From: Candidatus Lucifugimonas marina
Lineage (GTDB): Bacteria > Chloroflexota > Dehalococcoidia > Lucifugimonadales > Lucifugimonadaceae
NCBI GenBank assembly: GCA_029593915.1
Contig: CP046147.1
Coordinates: 2,899,001 to 2,963,000 of the forward strand
Reading direction: 5' to 3'
DNA length: 64,000 nt
Under the pieces are notes generated by a model that ran no database searches, was not told where the DNA came from, and worked only from the letters and a program-made list of their open reading frames with translations. Made by a program: the position numbers and the translations under genes. Below, piece by piece: positions 36,594 to 44,467 of the stretch (its first letter is position 1; every line of letters starts with the position of its first letter).

Positions 36594-37676
36594 CTACCTT
36601 TCGAAGAGTATGGCGACAGGTAGCCGCCAGTATCTGCTTACGGGCAACACTGAAAGCTTTTCGAAGACTGAAAGGGAACAGCGTTCGGTGAAGGATTCGC
36701 TGGACAGGATCTTGCTGTTCAGACGTGAATAAAGACGGTGACACGCTTCAATCGCTATCCGACTGTCCGGGTGGAATGCCTGGATTCCTAGTTCTGCCTT
36801 TTCGTACCAGGACGCCGCAAATTCGGCGAGTTGCAGCTTCGCTTCTTCGATTGAAGCAGGATCACCTGCTAGGACTCCATCCGAAACTCGCTTTCCATCC
36901 ACATCAACCTGATCTAGCGGAAGGTAGCTCCGACCACGCGCCGAATCGTCTAATACGTCACGGGCAAAGTTTGTTAGCTGAAGCGCTATTGCAAGTGCAC
37001 GGGCACTTTCGAGGCACTGAACCATGGTCGCCCCGGATGCCGGTTTGTAGATGTGAGCCAGGAAGTATCCAACAACGCTAGCTGAGCCATAGATATAGTT
37101 TTCGATAAGATCTCGCCACGTGGCGTAGGGACGTGGAGAGATGTCACGCCTCATAGACCGTAGAAACGCTGCGTAGTAGCGATCCGGAATTCCATTTCGG
37201 CGCGCGACGTCTCGGAAGCCGGCGACCGTAACCGGAATGCCGTTTTCGACCATCTCTCTGATCCCTGTGAAAGATGCAGAATCTTCAAAGTGATCATGCC
37301 AGTCTTCAATGGCGGCTGACTTTAATTCCGGGGTCAGGTCGAACGTGTCGACCACTTCATCTGGATAGCGAACTGCTGCGTATACAATCTCGACATCAGC
37401 ACGCTTTGCTGCCGGCAGAAAACGAGTAACGGCGTAAAAGGATGAGCTGTATGAGCGCAATACTTTGCGACCCCACCGTGCAGAGGCAGATCTGGCACCG
37501 GATTCACCAGTCTGGCGAAGGACCTTTTTCTTTATGGAGGCATGCAGGCGGTCCCACCTCTCACGGTTCCAGACCTGATCTGACTGAACACTATGGATGA
37601 TACCCGGTTGAGCTGCGTTCTCTGCGTCCAGATGGGTTTCAATAACCGCTTGAGTGAGTTGCTTGATCCGGATCAT
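36594..37676 (-). CDS. crtB: phytoene synthase (squalene/phytoene synthase family)
   Basis: Head-to-head prenyl synthase, first committed step of carotenoid formation. 360 residues, with an N-terminal extension of about 60 residues before the catalytic core RSYSSSFYAVTRFLPAAKR. The two Asp-rich motifs are VRYPDEVVDTF (D-E-x-x-D) and NFARDVLDDSARGRSYLP (D-x-x-x-D); YGSASVVGYFLAHIY is also typical. GGAAAAGG lies seven bases upstream of the ATG. Whether the product is C40 phytoene or C30 diapophytoene cannot be told from motifs alone. Confidence 0.92.
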   Translation of the reverse strand: MIRIKQLTQAVIETHLDAENAAQPGIIHSVQSDQVWNRERWDRLHASIKKKVLRQTGESGARSASARWGRKVLRSYSSSFYAVTRFLPAAKRADVEIVYAAVRYPDEVVDTFDLTPELKSAAIEDWHDHFEDSASFTGIREMVENGIPVTVAGFRDVARRNGIPDRYYAAFLRSMRRDISPRPYATWRDLIENYIYGSASVVGYFLAHIYKPASGATMVQCLESARALAIALQLTNFARDVLDDSARGRSYLPLDQVDVDGKRVSDGVLAGDPASIEEAKLQLAEFAASWYEKAELGIQAFHPDSRIAIEACHRLYSRLNSKILSSESFTERCSLSVFEKLSVLPVSRYWRLPVAILFER

Positions 37677-37716
37677 GTCGTAGCCTTTTCCAGATAGTTA
37701 GAGCTTATGATTTGTG

Positions 37717-37733
37717 ATGTTTATATAAAACAT
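37717..37733. promoter_or_regulatory. AT-rich palindrome upstream of crtB
   Basis: ATGTTTATATAAAACAT, a perfect inverted repeat of six-base arms around ATATA, lies about 40 bases before the crtB ATG in the only sizeable gap of the carotenoid operon. On the minus strand it contains TATATAA, usable as a -10 box. Likely an internal promoter or operator; no cognate regulator gene is present in the element. Confidence 0.4.
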
Positions 37734-37745
37734 AAAACCATACTG

Positions 37746-37955
37746 TTACCGACCGTATACGGCAACATGTTTTCCTGCAACCTCAGACCCGAGAAAGTTT
37801 GGCCCTGTGACCGAACTAAGAGTGAATGTTCGCTTGCCAGCGGTATTGGTGCAATTTGAAACCACCGACTTTATCGGATAGAAGATCGCTCCGGTCAACA
37901 ACTCGCCCTTGGTTTTGACAGAACCACCTGAACTAGATCTATGTGATAGCGCCAT
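37746..37955 (-). CDS. small protein coupled to the SRPBCC gene, 69 residues
   Basis: Starts one base after the SRPBCC stop (TGA-A-ATG overlap region), which suggests translational coupling. The sequence has no signal or membrane helix, one Cys (SVVSNCTNT) and an end of VTGPNFLGSEVAGKHVAVYGR. I do not recognise it. It may be a real small gene or the remnant of a longer one truncated near crtB. Confidence 0.35.
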   Translation of the reverse strand: MALSHRSSSGGSVKTKGELLTGAIFYPIKSVVSNCTNTAGKRTFTLSSVTGPNFLGSEVAGKHVAVYGR

Positions 37956-37956
37956 T

Positions 37957-38448
37957 TCAGGAAGATTTTGACCTCAGTGCTTTTTGAGTCGCATAGTTTC
38001 TATACCGAAAGATTCTTAGTAGATCTCGTGCTACAAAAAGTCTGTTTGTAAGCCTTCCAAATGGGACCTTGTATTTCACGAAGTCGTTCACTATGGTGCC
38101 ACCTTGTGGACAGACCTCTAAGGTGTGCATGTGTGACCACATTTTGTATGGACCTTTAATCTGTGTGTCCACGAACCTGTAAGGAGGGTCCCACAATGAA
38201 ATCTCGGACCTCCATCTCACAGGAAAACCATGAATTTTAAGTCGATACTCGATTTGTGTTCCCGAATGCATATTGATGGGAGTATCGGAGACGATCGCGA
38301 ACTTTAGCCAAGACGGCGTTATTAGGTTCAGATTTTCCGCGTTCGCGAAAAAGGCGAATGTATCACAAACGTCACTCTCAACTGTCGTTCGAGAACGCAG
38401 CAGATAGCTAGCGCCATTTCCACGAGTTATTGATAATTGTTTATCCAT
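37957..38448 (-). CDS. SRPBCC-family lipid-binding-like protein
   Basis: A 163-residue protein of the SRPBCC (START/polyketide-cyclase-like) fold, first gene of the carotenoid block. Recognisable parts: SRTTVESDVCDTFAFFANAENLNLITPSWLKF (start of fold, in parts ATTVESD and FFANAENLNLITP), then GTQIEYRLKIHGFPVRWRSEI, PPYRFVDTQIKGPYKMWSH and TIVNDFVKYKVPFG. Such proteins bind hydrophobic ligands in a deep cavity; with carotenoid genes, a carrier or cyclase-like accessory role is possible. No signal peptide. Confidence 0.8.
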   Translation of the reverse strand: MDKQLSITRGNGASYLLRSRTTVESDVCDTFAFFANAENLNLITPSWLKFAIVSDTPINMHSGTQIEYRLKIHGFPVRWRSEISLWDPPYRFVDTQIKGPYKMWSHMHTLEVCPQGGTIVNDFVKYKVPFGRLTNRLFVARDLLRIFRYRNYATQKALRSKSS

Positions 38449-38645
38449 TTAATTAGCCGGCAAATCTTGACCAGAGCCCCATACGTAAGGCAAGTTGTTG
38501 TTTTCGACCCAACCAAATTGTCCGTAGTGATTAGTATCTTTTCGTAGAAGATTACTTCAATGGGCCGCATCGAAGTCGGAGTTATCCAGCCAAGCGGGAG
38601 AAATCGGTGCGATATCAGGGACGATTAATTTCATAGTGTTTCGGT

Positions 38646-39594
38646 GGTTCTGTCAGAACTCAGTGTCGGGGCAGAATAGCATCATTCCTCATTTGCTGAG
38701 GAGATCGATTCATGTCCTGCCCACACTGCCTGTCTTCGTCCGTATCCAAGAGAAAACATCGAACCTCACTTGGCTATCGGACTATCTATTGCCGGGACTG
38801 CGATAGGCGTTTCAATGAGCGCACCGGTTCACCGTTCAACGATCTCCAGTTTCCGACAGATATCGTCTTACTAGCTGTTCTCTGGCGTCTGAGGTACAAG
38901 CTCGGGTTTCGTGATGTCGCTGAACTTCTCTTGCAGCGTGGGTTCCAAGTCAGCCACGAAACCATTCGGATTTGGGAGTTCAGGTTTGCACCGTTGGTCA
39001 GTGAGCACCTTCGATTGAAACGTCGTGGAATTGCAGGCCGTTCCTGGTATCTGGACGAAACTTACGTAAAAGTTAGTGGTCGCTGGCGCTATCTCTACCG
39101 AGCCATAGATCGAGAAGGAAACCTGCTTGATTCGATGCTTAGTGAACACCGAGATAAACATGCTGCCCGGCGTTTCCTACGCCGTCTAATCGATAGCGCG
39201 GAGCGTAAGCCACTGCGGACGACAACTGACAAACATCCTGCCTACACGAAGGCGATTCGTTGGATCGTTGGTCGAAAAGTTCTCCATCGGCACAATCAGT
39301 ATTTGAACAACCGAATGGAGCAGAATCACCGGCATATCAAACAGCGTTATTATCCGATGCTAGGTTTCGCCAAGTTCGAGTCAGCGAGTCGTTTCTGCAC
39401 GGCATTCGATGAGTTGAGGAATTATTTAAGAGTTCGTGCCACAGACGGGGAGCATATTCCAGCGGAAGTTCGAAGGAAGATATTCACCGACAAATGGTCG
39501 ACTCTAATGGCCGAGTTGTCAGCTTAAATAATGGGATGAATCCTGTATTTAGGTCGGCCTATTTTCGAGATATGCACTGAGTTCTGACAGAACC
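38646..39594 (+). mobile_element. intact IS6-family insertion sequence
   Basis: 949 bases bounded by 20-base perfect inverted repeats: GGTTCTGTCAGAACTCAGTG (38646-38665) and its reverse complement (39575-39594). Each end itself contains the palindrome GTTCTGTCAGAAC. The flanking eight bases differ (GTTTCGGT and AGAGCACT), so no target duplication marks it as a simple insertion; recombination between copies is likely. Relics at 25943-26085 and 29865-29991 share its ends. Confidence 0.9.
38712..39527 (+). CDS. IS6-family DDE transposase
   Basis: A 271-residue transposase. It has an N-terminal zinc ribbon (CPHC near residue 3 and YCRDCDRRF near 27) and helix-turn-helix (FRDVAELLLQRGFQVSHETI). 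The DDE catalytic triad is in WYLDETYVKVSGRWRYLYRA (Asp), TTTDKHPAY (Asp) and NNRMEQNHRHIKQR (Glu), spaced as in IS6/IS240 proteins. The frame is complete between the terminal repeats, so the element may be active. Confidence 0.95.
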   Translation: MSCPHCLSSSVSKRKHRTSLGYRTIYCRDCDRRFNERTGSPFNDLQFPTDIVLLAVLWRLRYKLGFRDVAELLLQRGFQVSHETIRIWEFRFAPLVSEHLRLKRRGIAGRSWYLDETYVKVSGRWRYLYRAIDREGNLLDSMLSEHRDKHAARRFLRRLIDSAERKPLRTTTDKHPAYTKAIRWIVGRKVLHRHNQYLNNRMEQNHRHIKQRYYPMLGFAKFESASRFCTAFDELRNYLRVRATDGEHIPAEVRRKIFTDKWSTLMAELSA

Positions 39595-39603
39595 AGAGCA
39601 CTC

Positions 39604-39648
39604 GCCCACGTAGTTCAGTTGGATGGAGTACAGGCCTCCGAAGCTCGG
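39604..39648 (+). pseudogene. 5' fragment of tRNA-Arg(CCG)
   Basis: GCCCACG TA GTTC then AGTTGGAT and GGAGT resemble a tRNA acceptor and D-arm, followed by an anticodon region with loop CTCCGAA (anticodon CCG). The anticodon stem is imperfect and no variable loop or T-arm follows, so the gene is cut at about position 43. It lies just after the IS6 right end. Confidence 0.55.
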
Positions 39649-39786
39649 AACAATCACTCGCTCACACCACCAAGTGCGTCGGCAAGCTTGTCTGAAGCTT
39701 CAACGTGAGAATCTGGATCAGCGTGCAGTCGAGTCACTGAATAGGAGCCGATTCGACCGTGATACCGAAGGGATGAAATTCGAGTT

Positions 39787-39841
39787 TGGTGGGCCCTGTG
39801 GGGATCGAACCCACGACCTGCGGACTAAAAGTCCGATGCTC
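39787..39841 (-). pseudogene. 3' fragment of tRNA-Lys(TTT)
   Basis: On the minus strand, GAGCATCGGA, loop CTTTTAG (anticodon TTT), TCCG, AGGTC, T-arm GTGGG-TTCGATC-CCCAC, then AGGGCCC, discriminator A and CCA (39789-39787) match a tRNA-Lys. The 5' acceptor strand GGGCCCT is absent, so the gene is truncated in the D-arm. It is the kind of 3' tRNA fragment left by integration events, and ends 46 bases inside the element's right arm. Confidence 0.8.
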
Positions 39842-39887
39842 ATCAATTTACCGGCAGCGGTGTTTCAAGTCGAAGGAATCCAGATAG

Positions 39888-39917
39888 GTACCACCTACGG
39901 TTTCGTTAGCTCCACCA
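39888..39917. other. attR: right arm plus core
   Basis: Element arm GTACCACCTACGGTTTCGTT followed by the core AGCTCCACCA and then chromosomal GAAATTTTTGAG leading into a hairpin with T-rich end, the expected downstream region of tRNA-Ala before insertion. The arm is the inverted counterpart of the left arm (11 identical bases GTACCACCTAC, then two differences in nine). Confidence 0.8.
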
Positions 39918-39926
39918 GAAATTTTT

Positions 39927-39958
39927 GAGAAGCCATCGGAAATCCGGTGGCTTTTCTC
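39927..39958 (+). terminator. terminator, probably originally of tRNA-Ala
   Basis: Hairpin GAGAAGCCA-TCGGA...TCCGG-TGGCTTTTCTC directly after the attR core. Before integration it would have followed tRNA-Ala by about ten bases. The A-T-rich base of the stem and CTTTTCTC end fit an intrinsic terminator. Confidence 0.7.
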
Positions 39959-40036
39959 GTTAATCGACCAAAAAATACCGTGCTCTTGTCCAGAGACGAA
40001 CAGATCAATTCTTTTGAAGTCCCCAACCAACCTCAA

Positions 40037-40176
40037 TCCAACTATCTCAAGTTGGAGCACAACCACGCCCATGCCAAACAATCATAGACTCCACTTAATT
40101 TAATCTTCACCTTAAGGTTCTCAGGCGTACCATTATCTCGTTGAGAAAAATCCCCGGCTGGTCGGGGTTCTTTTTT
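40037..40176 (+). promoter_or_regulatory. leader with hairpin and intrinsic terminator before the sulfur operon
   Basis: A hairpin TCCAAC-tatctcaa-GTTGGA (40037-40056) is followed by CCCCG-gctggt-CGGGG (40152-40166) and a T-tract TTCTTTTTT (40168-40176), a standard terminator shape. It ends 45 bases before the YeeE-like start with no intact plus-strand gene before it other than the displaced tRNA-Ala region. It may end a small RNA or act as an attenuator for the operon; no known riboswitch class was recognised. Confidence 0.5.
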
Positions 40177-40220
40177 GTCTCGCACGTTTCGCACACGTCA
40201 ACTGAAGCTTTTGCACGGTT

Positions 40221-41477
40221 ATGACTACAGACTCTCTTTCATTAGAGAACGATAAACCCAACGCTCTTCGACCCGTTTCAGGCCAAACATACGCCGGCCT
40301 AACCGTCGTAGCACTCACCCTACTTACCGCACTCTTTATTTCACGAAGCAACGGTGAAGTCGCGGCAATCTGGGTTCTCGCAAACGTATTCGGACTCACC
40401 CTCCAGCGTGCGCGCTTCTGCTTCGCATCTGCATTCCGCGATCTCTTCCTGTTCGGCTCTGGCCACAACATGAAGGGCATCATCGTCGGAATGGGAATCG
40501 CCACCATTGGTTTTGCGGCGATCATGAGCTGGATCATCCCAAACCCGGGTGCAGGATTCCTTCCAGCCGAAGCACACATCCTTCCTGTCGGACTCTCAGT
40601 CGTGGTCGGTGGAGTCATGTTCGGCGTAGGAATGGTTATCGCCGGCGGTTGTGTTTCTGGCTCGCTCTACCGAATGTCTGAAGGCTACATCGCCTCCTGG
40701 GTAGCGATCCTCGGAGTGATCATCGGTCTCGGCGCTCTGACCCTCACCTGGAACTGGTGGTGGGGCTTCACAATTTCAACCGAACCGAAAGTATGGTTCC
40801 CTTCGATTGGTGGACTCGGCTACACCGGCGCAATCGTCATCACACTGCTCGGACTCGCAGCGATCTACCTTCTTGTTACTTTCATGGAGTTCAAGAACGG
40901 TCTGTTCACGCCTCACATCAACAAGAAGGTCATCCCTGCGATGAACTTCGACGACCGAGTGCGATCCACACTGGACCCAATCTTCAAGCGTGGCTGGCCA
41001 GTAGCCATCGGTGGAGTCGTTCTCGGAATCCTCGGCATCGTTATGTACACCATCCACATGCCCCTTGGCGTGACTGGTGAACTGATGCGAGCTTCGCAGC
41101 TTGGTCTCGGCTGGATGGGCGTCGACGTTCCTGTTCTTGACGGACTTTCAACTCTCGGCGGCTGCACGGGCCGATCAGGTGAATCGGGTCTTCTCGGTCA
41201 CACATTTGCAATCACAGTCGGACTTCTCCCCGGTGCACTAATTGGCGCACTGTTCGCAGGCGAATTCAAACTCCGACTTCCAACCCATAAGCGTCGCTAC
41301 CTCCAGTCGATTGGTGGTGGTGTGATGATGGGCTACGCATCCGGTCTCGCCATCGGCTGCACCATCGGCGCATTCTTCTCGGCAGTACCTTCACTCTCCT
41401 TGTCAGGATGGGTGTTCGGGCTAGCAATGGCTGCCGGAGCGTTCGCAGGAACGCAAGTAATCAAGAGAATCGGGTAA
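40221..41477 (+). CDS. YeeE/YedE (TsuA-like) thiosulfate/sulfur transport protein
   Basis: Polytopic membrane protein of 418 residues in the YeeE/YedE sulphur-transport family; the characterised member TsuA imports thiosulfate through a relay of conserved Cys residues. The same Cys positions are seen here: LQRARFCFASAFRD, IAGGCVSGSLYRMSEG, TLGGCTGRSGESG and LAIGCTIGAFFSAVPSLSL. First gene of an operon with two TusA-like proteins and an exported rhodanese, consistent with capture of thiosulfate or sulfane sulfur and its transfer inside the cell. Confidence 0.9.
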   Translation: MTTDSLSLENDKPNALRPVSGQTYAGLTVVALTLLTALFISRSNGEVAAIWVLANVFGLTLQRARFCFASAFRDLFLFGSGHNMKGIIVGMGIATIGFAAIMSWIIPNPGAGFLPAEAHILPVGLSVVVGGVMFGVGMVIAGGCVSGSLYRMSEGYIASWVAILGVIIGLGALTLTWNWWWGFTISTEPKVWFPSIGGLGYTGAIVITLLGLAAIYLLVTFMEFKNGLFTPHINKKVIPAMNFDDRVRSTLDPIFKRGWPVAIGGVVLGILGIVMYTIHMPLGVTGELMRASQLGLGWMGVDVPVLDGLSTLGGCTGRSGESGLLGHTFAITVGLLPGALIGALFAGEFKLRLPTHKRRYLQSIGGGVMMGYASGLAIGCTIGAFFSAVPSLSLSGWVFGLAMAAGAFAGTQVIKRIG

Positions 41478-41485
41478 CCACAACC

Positions 41486-41722
41486 ATGCCAGAAATTATC
41501 GAAGTCGATCTTCGTGGCGTCCCGATGCCTCAGCATCTGCAACGGGCCACCGAAGCCGTAGCAAAAGCAAACGAAGGAAACGAAGTAGTTCTCACGACCG
41601 ATCAAGAGGTAGTGATCAAGTACGTTCCCTCCGCAGCTGCTAAAGACGGCCTAAAGATGCGTATGTCGATGCCGGACGAAGATGTTTGGCGAATCAAGCT
41701 CACATTGAAAACTGACGAATAG
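41486..41722 (+). CDS. TusA-like protein lacking the catalytic Cys
   Basis: A 78-residue protein, start ATG 41486, eight bases after the transporter stop. The N-terminal strand EVDLRGVPMPQHLQRATEAV aligns with the TusA motif (LDxRGxxCPxP), but the sulfur-carrying Cys is replaced (V-P-M-P) and the protein contains no Cys at all. The remainder (GNEVVLTTDQEVVIKYVP and VWRIKLTLKTD) keeps the two-layer TusA pattern. It cannot carry a persulfide itself; it may be a structural or regulatory partner of the next gene's product. Confidence 0.75.
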   Translation: MPEIIEVDLRGVPMPQHLQRATEAVAKANEGNEVVLTTDQEVVIKYVPSAAAKDGLKMRMSMPDEDVWRIKLTLKTDE

Positions 41723-41743
41723 CTAGGAAAGCGAGGCAGATAT

Positions 41744-41980
41744 ATGGCTGATGAGCAAATACCAACTCTGGATGTGCGTGGAGAAATCTGTCCATACCCA
41801 ATGTTGAAGACAAACGAGGCCCTTGATGGCGATCAGAAAGACGTCGCAATTTTCGACGTTATTACTGACCACCCGCCTGCGCTATCGACCGTCCCACCCC
41901 AGGCTATGAAGCGCGGTTACGAAGTTGAGATAGATGAGTTAGGTGCCGGCGAATGGCGCATGCGCTTAACCAAAATTTAG
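41744..41980 (+). CDS. TusA-family sulfur carrier protein
   Basis: A 78-residue sulfur carrier with the full motif LDVRGEICPYPMLKTNEAL, Cys within C-P-x-P. The middle section (FDVITDHPPALSTVPPQAMKRGYEVE) and the final GEWRMRLTKI strand fit the family. In TsuA/TsuB systems such a protein takes sulfur from the membrane channel. Directly follows the Cys-less paralogue. Confidence 0.92.
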   Translation: MADEQIPTLDVRGEICPYPMLKTNEALDGDQKDVAIFDVITDHPPALSTVPPQAMKRGYEVEIDELGAGEWRMRLTKI

Positions 41981-41998
41981 TTTCTTAGGAGAAACAGA

Positions 41999-43003
41999 GT
42001 GATTGTTCGTACTAAATTTATGCAGTTGATCGTACTTTCGGCACTAGTTGTCGCAGCTACGGTAATTGCAGCCTGTTCGTCTGAAGAAGAGGCGACACCG
42101 GCACCTGAGCCAACTGTTGCTCCAACAGCAACTACCGCTCCAGAGCCAACCGAAGTCGTTGCCGACACCCCGGCAGAAGTTGAAGCTTCTGAAATGCTCA
42201 TGACCGCTGACTGGATGGTTGAAAACCTCGACAACGAAGATGTTGTTGTTGTCGACCTCCGAAATGAAGAAGCTTACGCAGCTGGCCACATTCCAGGTGC
42301 TCTTCGACTAACACCTAACACCGCTTTCCAGGAAGAAGACGAGAACGGCGTAGCAGGAATGCTTCCTTCAGCCGAACACGTTGCATCTGCACTTGCTGAA
42401 CTCGGTATCGAGCCAACTGACACTGTTGTGTTCTACGACGGATTCTCAAACCTGTGGGCAAGCCGAGCTCTCTGGGCTCTTGAGGTTTACGGACACGCCG
42501 ACACCCGCTTGATTGACGGTTCTTGGAACTACTGGAGCGCAAACGAGCTGGAGACTTCAACCGAAACTCCAGAAGTTACAGCTTCTAGCTACGCCTTCAC
42601 TGGCGAGCCTAACCTCGACATCATCGCTGGTTGGGAAGAAGTTCTTACTTCGGTCGACGACCCTTCAAAGATCGTTTGCGACACTCGGTCACCTGAAGAG
42701 TACTCAGGCAAGGACGTTCGAGCCGCTGCCGGTGGTCACATCCCAGAGGCAAGCAACGTGAACTGGAACCGTTCGGTAAACGAACAAGGTCAGTTCCTCC
42801 CAGCGTCTGAACTGCAAGAGATCTACGACGGTGAAGGCATTCAGGGCGACAAAGTTGTGTTCACCCTTTGCCAAACCGCTGTCCGAGCTACACACTCATG
42901 GTTCGTTCTCCAGGAACTTCTTGGATACCCAACTGTGAAGGTTTACGACGGATCATGGACTGAGTGGGGTAACCGCACAGACCTTCCAATTACTACTCGA
43001 TAG
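41999..43003 (+). CDS. exported lipoprotein sulfurtransferase (two rhodanese domains)
   Basis: Thiosulfate/3-mercaptopyruvate sulfurtransferase-like protein of 334 residues. GTG start with AGGAG eight bases upstream. A lipobox (VVAATVIAAC, Cys about 26) precedes an acidic Pro/Thr-rich linker, then two rhodanese domains: domain 1 about 65-190 (VVVVDLRNEEAYAAGHIPGA, no catalytic Cys; VVFYDGFSNLWASR) and domain 2 about 195-330 (IVCDTRSPEEY; active loop FTLCQTAVRATHSW with the nucleophile Cys). Placed outside the membrane, it could load sulfur for the YeeE channel. Last gene of the sulfur operon. Confidence 0.9.
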   Translation: MIVRTKFMQLIVLSALVVAATVIAACSSEEEATPAPEPTVAPTATTAPEPTEVVADTPAEVEASEMLMTADWMVENLDNEDVVVVDLRNEEAYAAGHIPGALRLTPNTAFQEEDENGVAGMLPSAEHVASALAELGIEPTDTVVFYDGFSNLWASRALWALEVYGHADTRLIDGSWNYWSANELETSTETPEVTASSYAFTGEPNLDIIAGWEEVLTSVDDPSKIVCDTRSPEEYSGKDVRAAAGGHIPEASNVNWNRSVNEQGQFLPASELQEIYDGEGIQGDKVVFTLCQTAVRATHSWFVLQELLGYPTVKVYDGSWTEWGNRTDLPITTR

Positions 43004-43061
43004 TAATTCGTACATTCTGAAAGCCGATCAAATCGGCGGTTAGAAAATAACGCAAACAAAG

Positions 43062-43094
43062 AAAACGCCGACTCAATCGAGTCGGCGTTTTTTT
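43062..43094. terminator. strong bidirectional terminator
   Basis: AAAACGCCGACT-caatcg-AGTCGGCGTTTT followed by further Ts: a 12-base-pair stem with six-base loop. It ends the sulfur operon on the plus strand, while the stop codon of the convergent surface-protein gene (43073) lies inside its loop. Confidence 0.9.
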
Positions 43095-44437
43095 ATTGCT
43101 TTACGAGCGGCACGAATCGCCAGTTGCATTCTCGGCGAATTGGCAATGATGTCGATAACTGTCTTCGGCTTGAAGATGTTCAGACTGCGAGGTCCAACTT
43201 TCGACGCAAGTGAAGCGGTGATCTGATGTGCACCGACCTGATCAGCAACTATCGGTATCGTCAGGCTTTCTTCTCCACCGGCCCACAAGACACCCTCTGC
43301 GATATCTCCGTTAGCCAACCGCAAACCAGTCGATCCAAGATCAAGCATCACCCGGTTAGGCCGACGCATAAACGCCTTACGACCCGGTGATCCCTTCATA
43401 CGCACAACCATGTCAGTAACCTGCCCCGGACGCAGCGACATACTGCCGCCGACCGGTTCGAGAACCAGCTGGTAACGTCGGAATCCAAATAGGAATAGTC
43501 CTCCAAGAGCCAAGAACGACGCGCCTGAGAACATGCCAGCATAGAGCGGCCAGTTCGGTTTCTGTTCAACAATGATTGTGTATGTGCTGAAGTGAGAAAC
43601 CTGCGCAAGCACGTTTTGGCTCTCAGGGTCGTGAGTGCTTGGAATTTTCACCCATTCACCGTTTTCGAAAACCGCGATAGATATCGAATCGAAGTCGGGG
43701 CGATCAGGTAACCAGGATGAATCGTAAGCAAGTGCCATTTCGATAGGTGGATCGAACTGCGAACCATCAGGCCCCAGATCAATCGAACTACCTACGGTGA
43801 CAGCAGTGCCAGTCTCTGAAGTAGATCCAGAGCCGCTACTTGAAACAACCGTCTCACCAGCTCCAGTGCCCTGCGATCCAGACTCAACTATCTCGTCGAC
43901 CGTAACTTTCTCGACACGATCGCCAGACTCCTGAATTGCCTTCATGCTGGGTGAGAAAGCCAACACAACTCGACCACTCTCAGACGCGGATATCAGCTGA
44001 GCCTTAGTAGTCAGTTCCTCGGTGTCGACTTCAGTTACGGCAAGAGTGCCAAGGTTATCGACACTGAATGTGAGAGTGATTTTTGCCTCGACGCTAACGG
44101 CATCCCAGCCTCGATCAGGAATAGCAGCAGCTGAAATTACTTCGACACCAATCTCGTCGTCACGGTAGTGGAACTGAACTCCAGTTCCTTCGTCTGGCAC
44201 AGGGATGCGAAGCGTTTTCGTCTCAAACTTGCCGTTCGGATCGGTCGAAAGTCCAGCAGTTGGCGAATCGATAGTTACTTCGATATCGGTAGGACCGCTC
44301 GGCGAAGCGGGGTTGCCGAATTGGTCTTCAACGTAAACATCAACAACATCCGAAACTTCGCCCGGCTGAACCGGATCATCGACACATTCGATCTTTATCT
44401 GCGTCGCCTGACCAGCCACCACTGAAATTTCGACCAC
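43073..44437 (-). pseudogene. C-terminal part of a large surface protein, separated by in-frame TAG
   Basis: This frame continues the same reading frame as the 44468-46978 gene; only one TAG (44470-44468) separates them, and translation past it (AASSFGLDPVVVEISVVAGQ) reads as one uninterrupted protein. Content: Ig-like beta domains (VYVEDQFGNPASPSGPTDIEV), a domain around GPDGSQFDPPIEMALAYD, then one membrane helix (PLYAGMFSGASFLALGGLFLF) and a basic C-terminal domain. The GTG at 44437 has no ribosome site, so independent expression is doubtful. Without readthrough the anchor would be lost. Confidence 0.75.
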
Positions 44438-44467
44438 TACCGGATCAAGACCAAAGCTAGAAGCTGC

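Noticed and set aside
39623-39928. Plus-strand frame of 101 residues containing GPCGDRTHDLRTKSP
   Set aside because: This is the well-known antisense reading of a tRNA-Lys gene; the frame covers tRNA fragments and attR and is not a protein gene.
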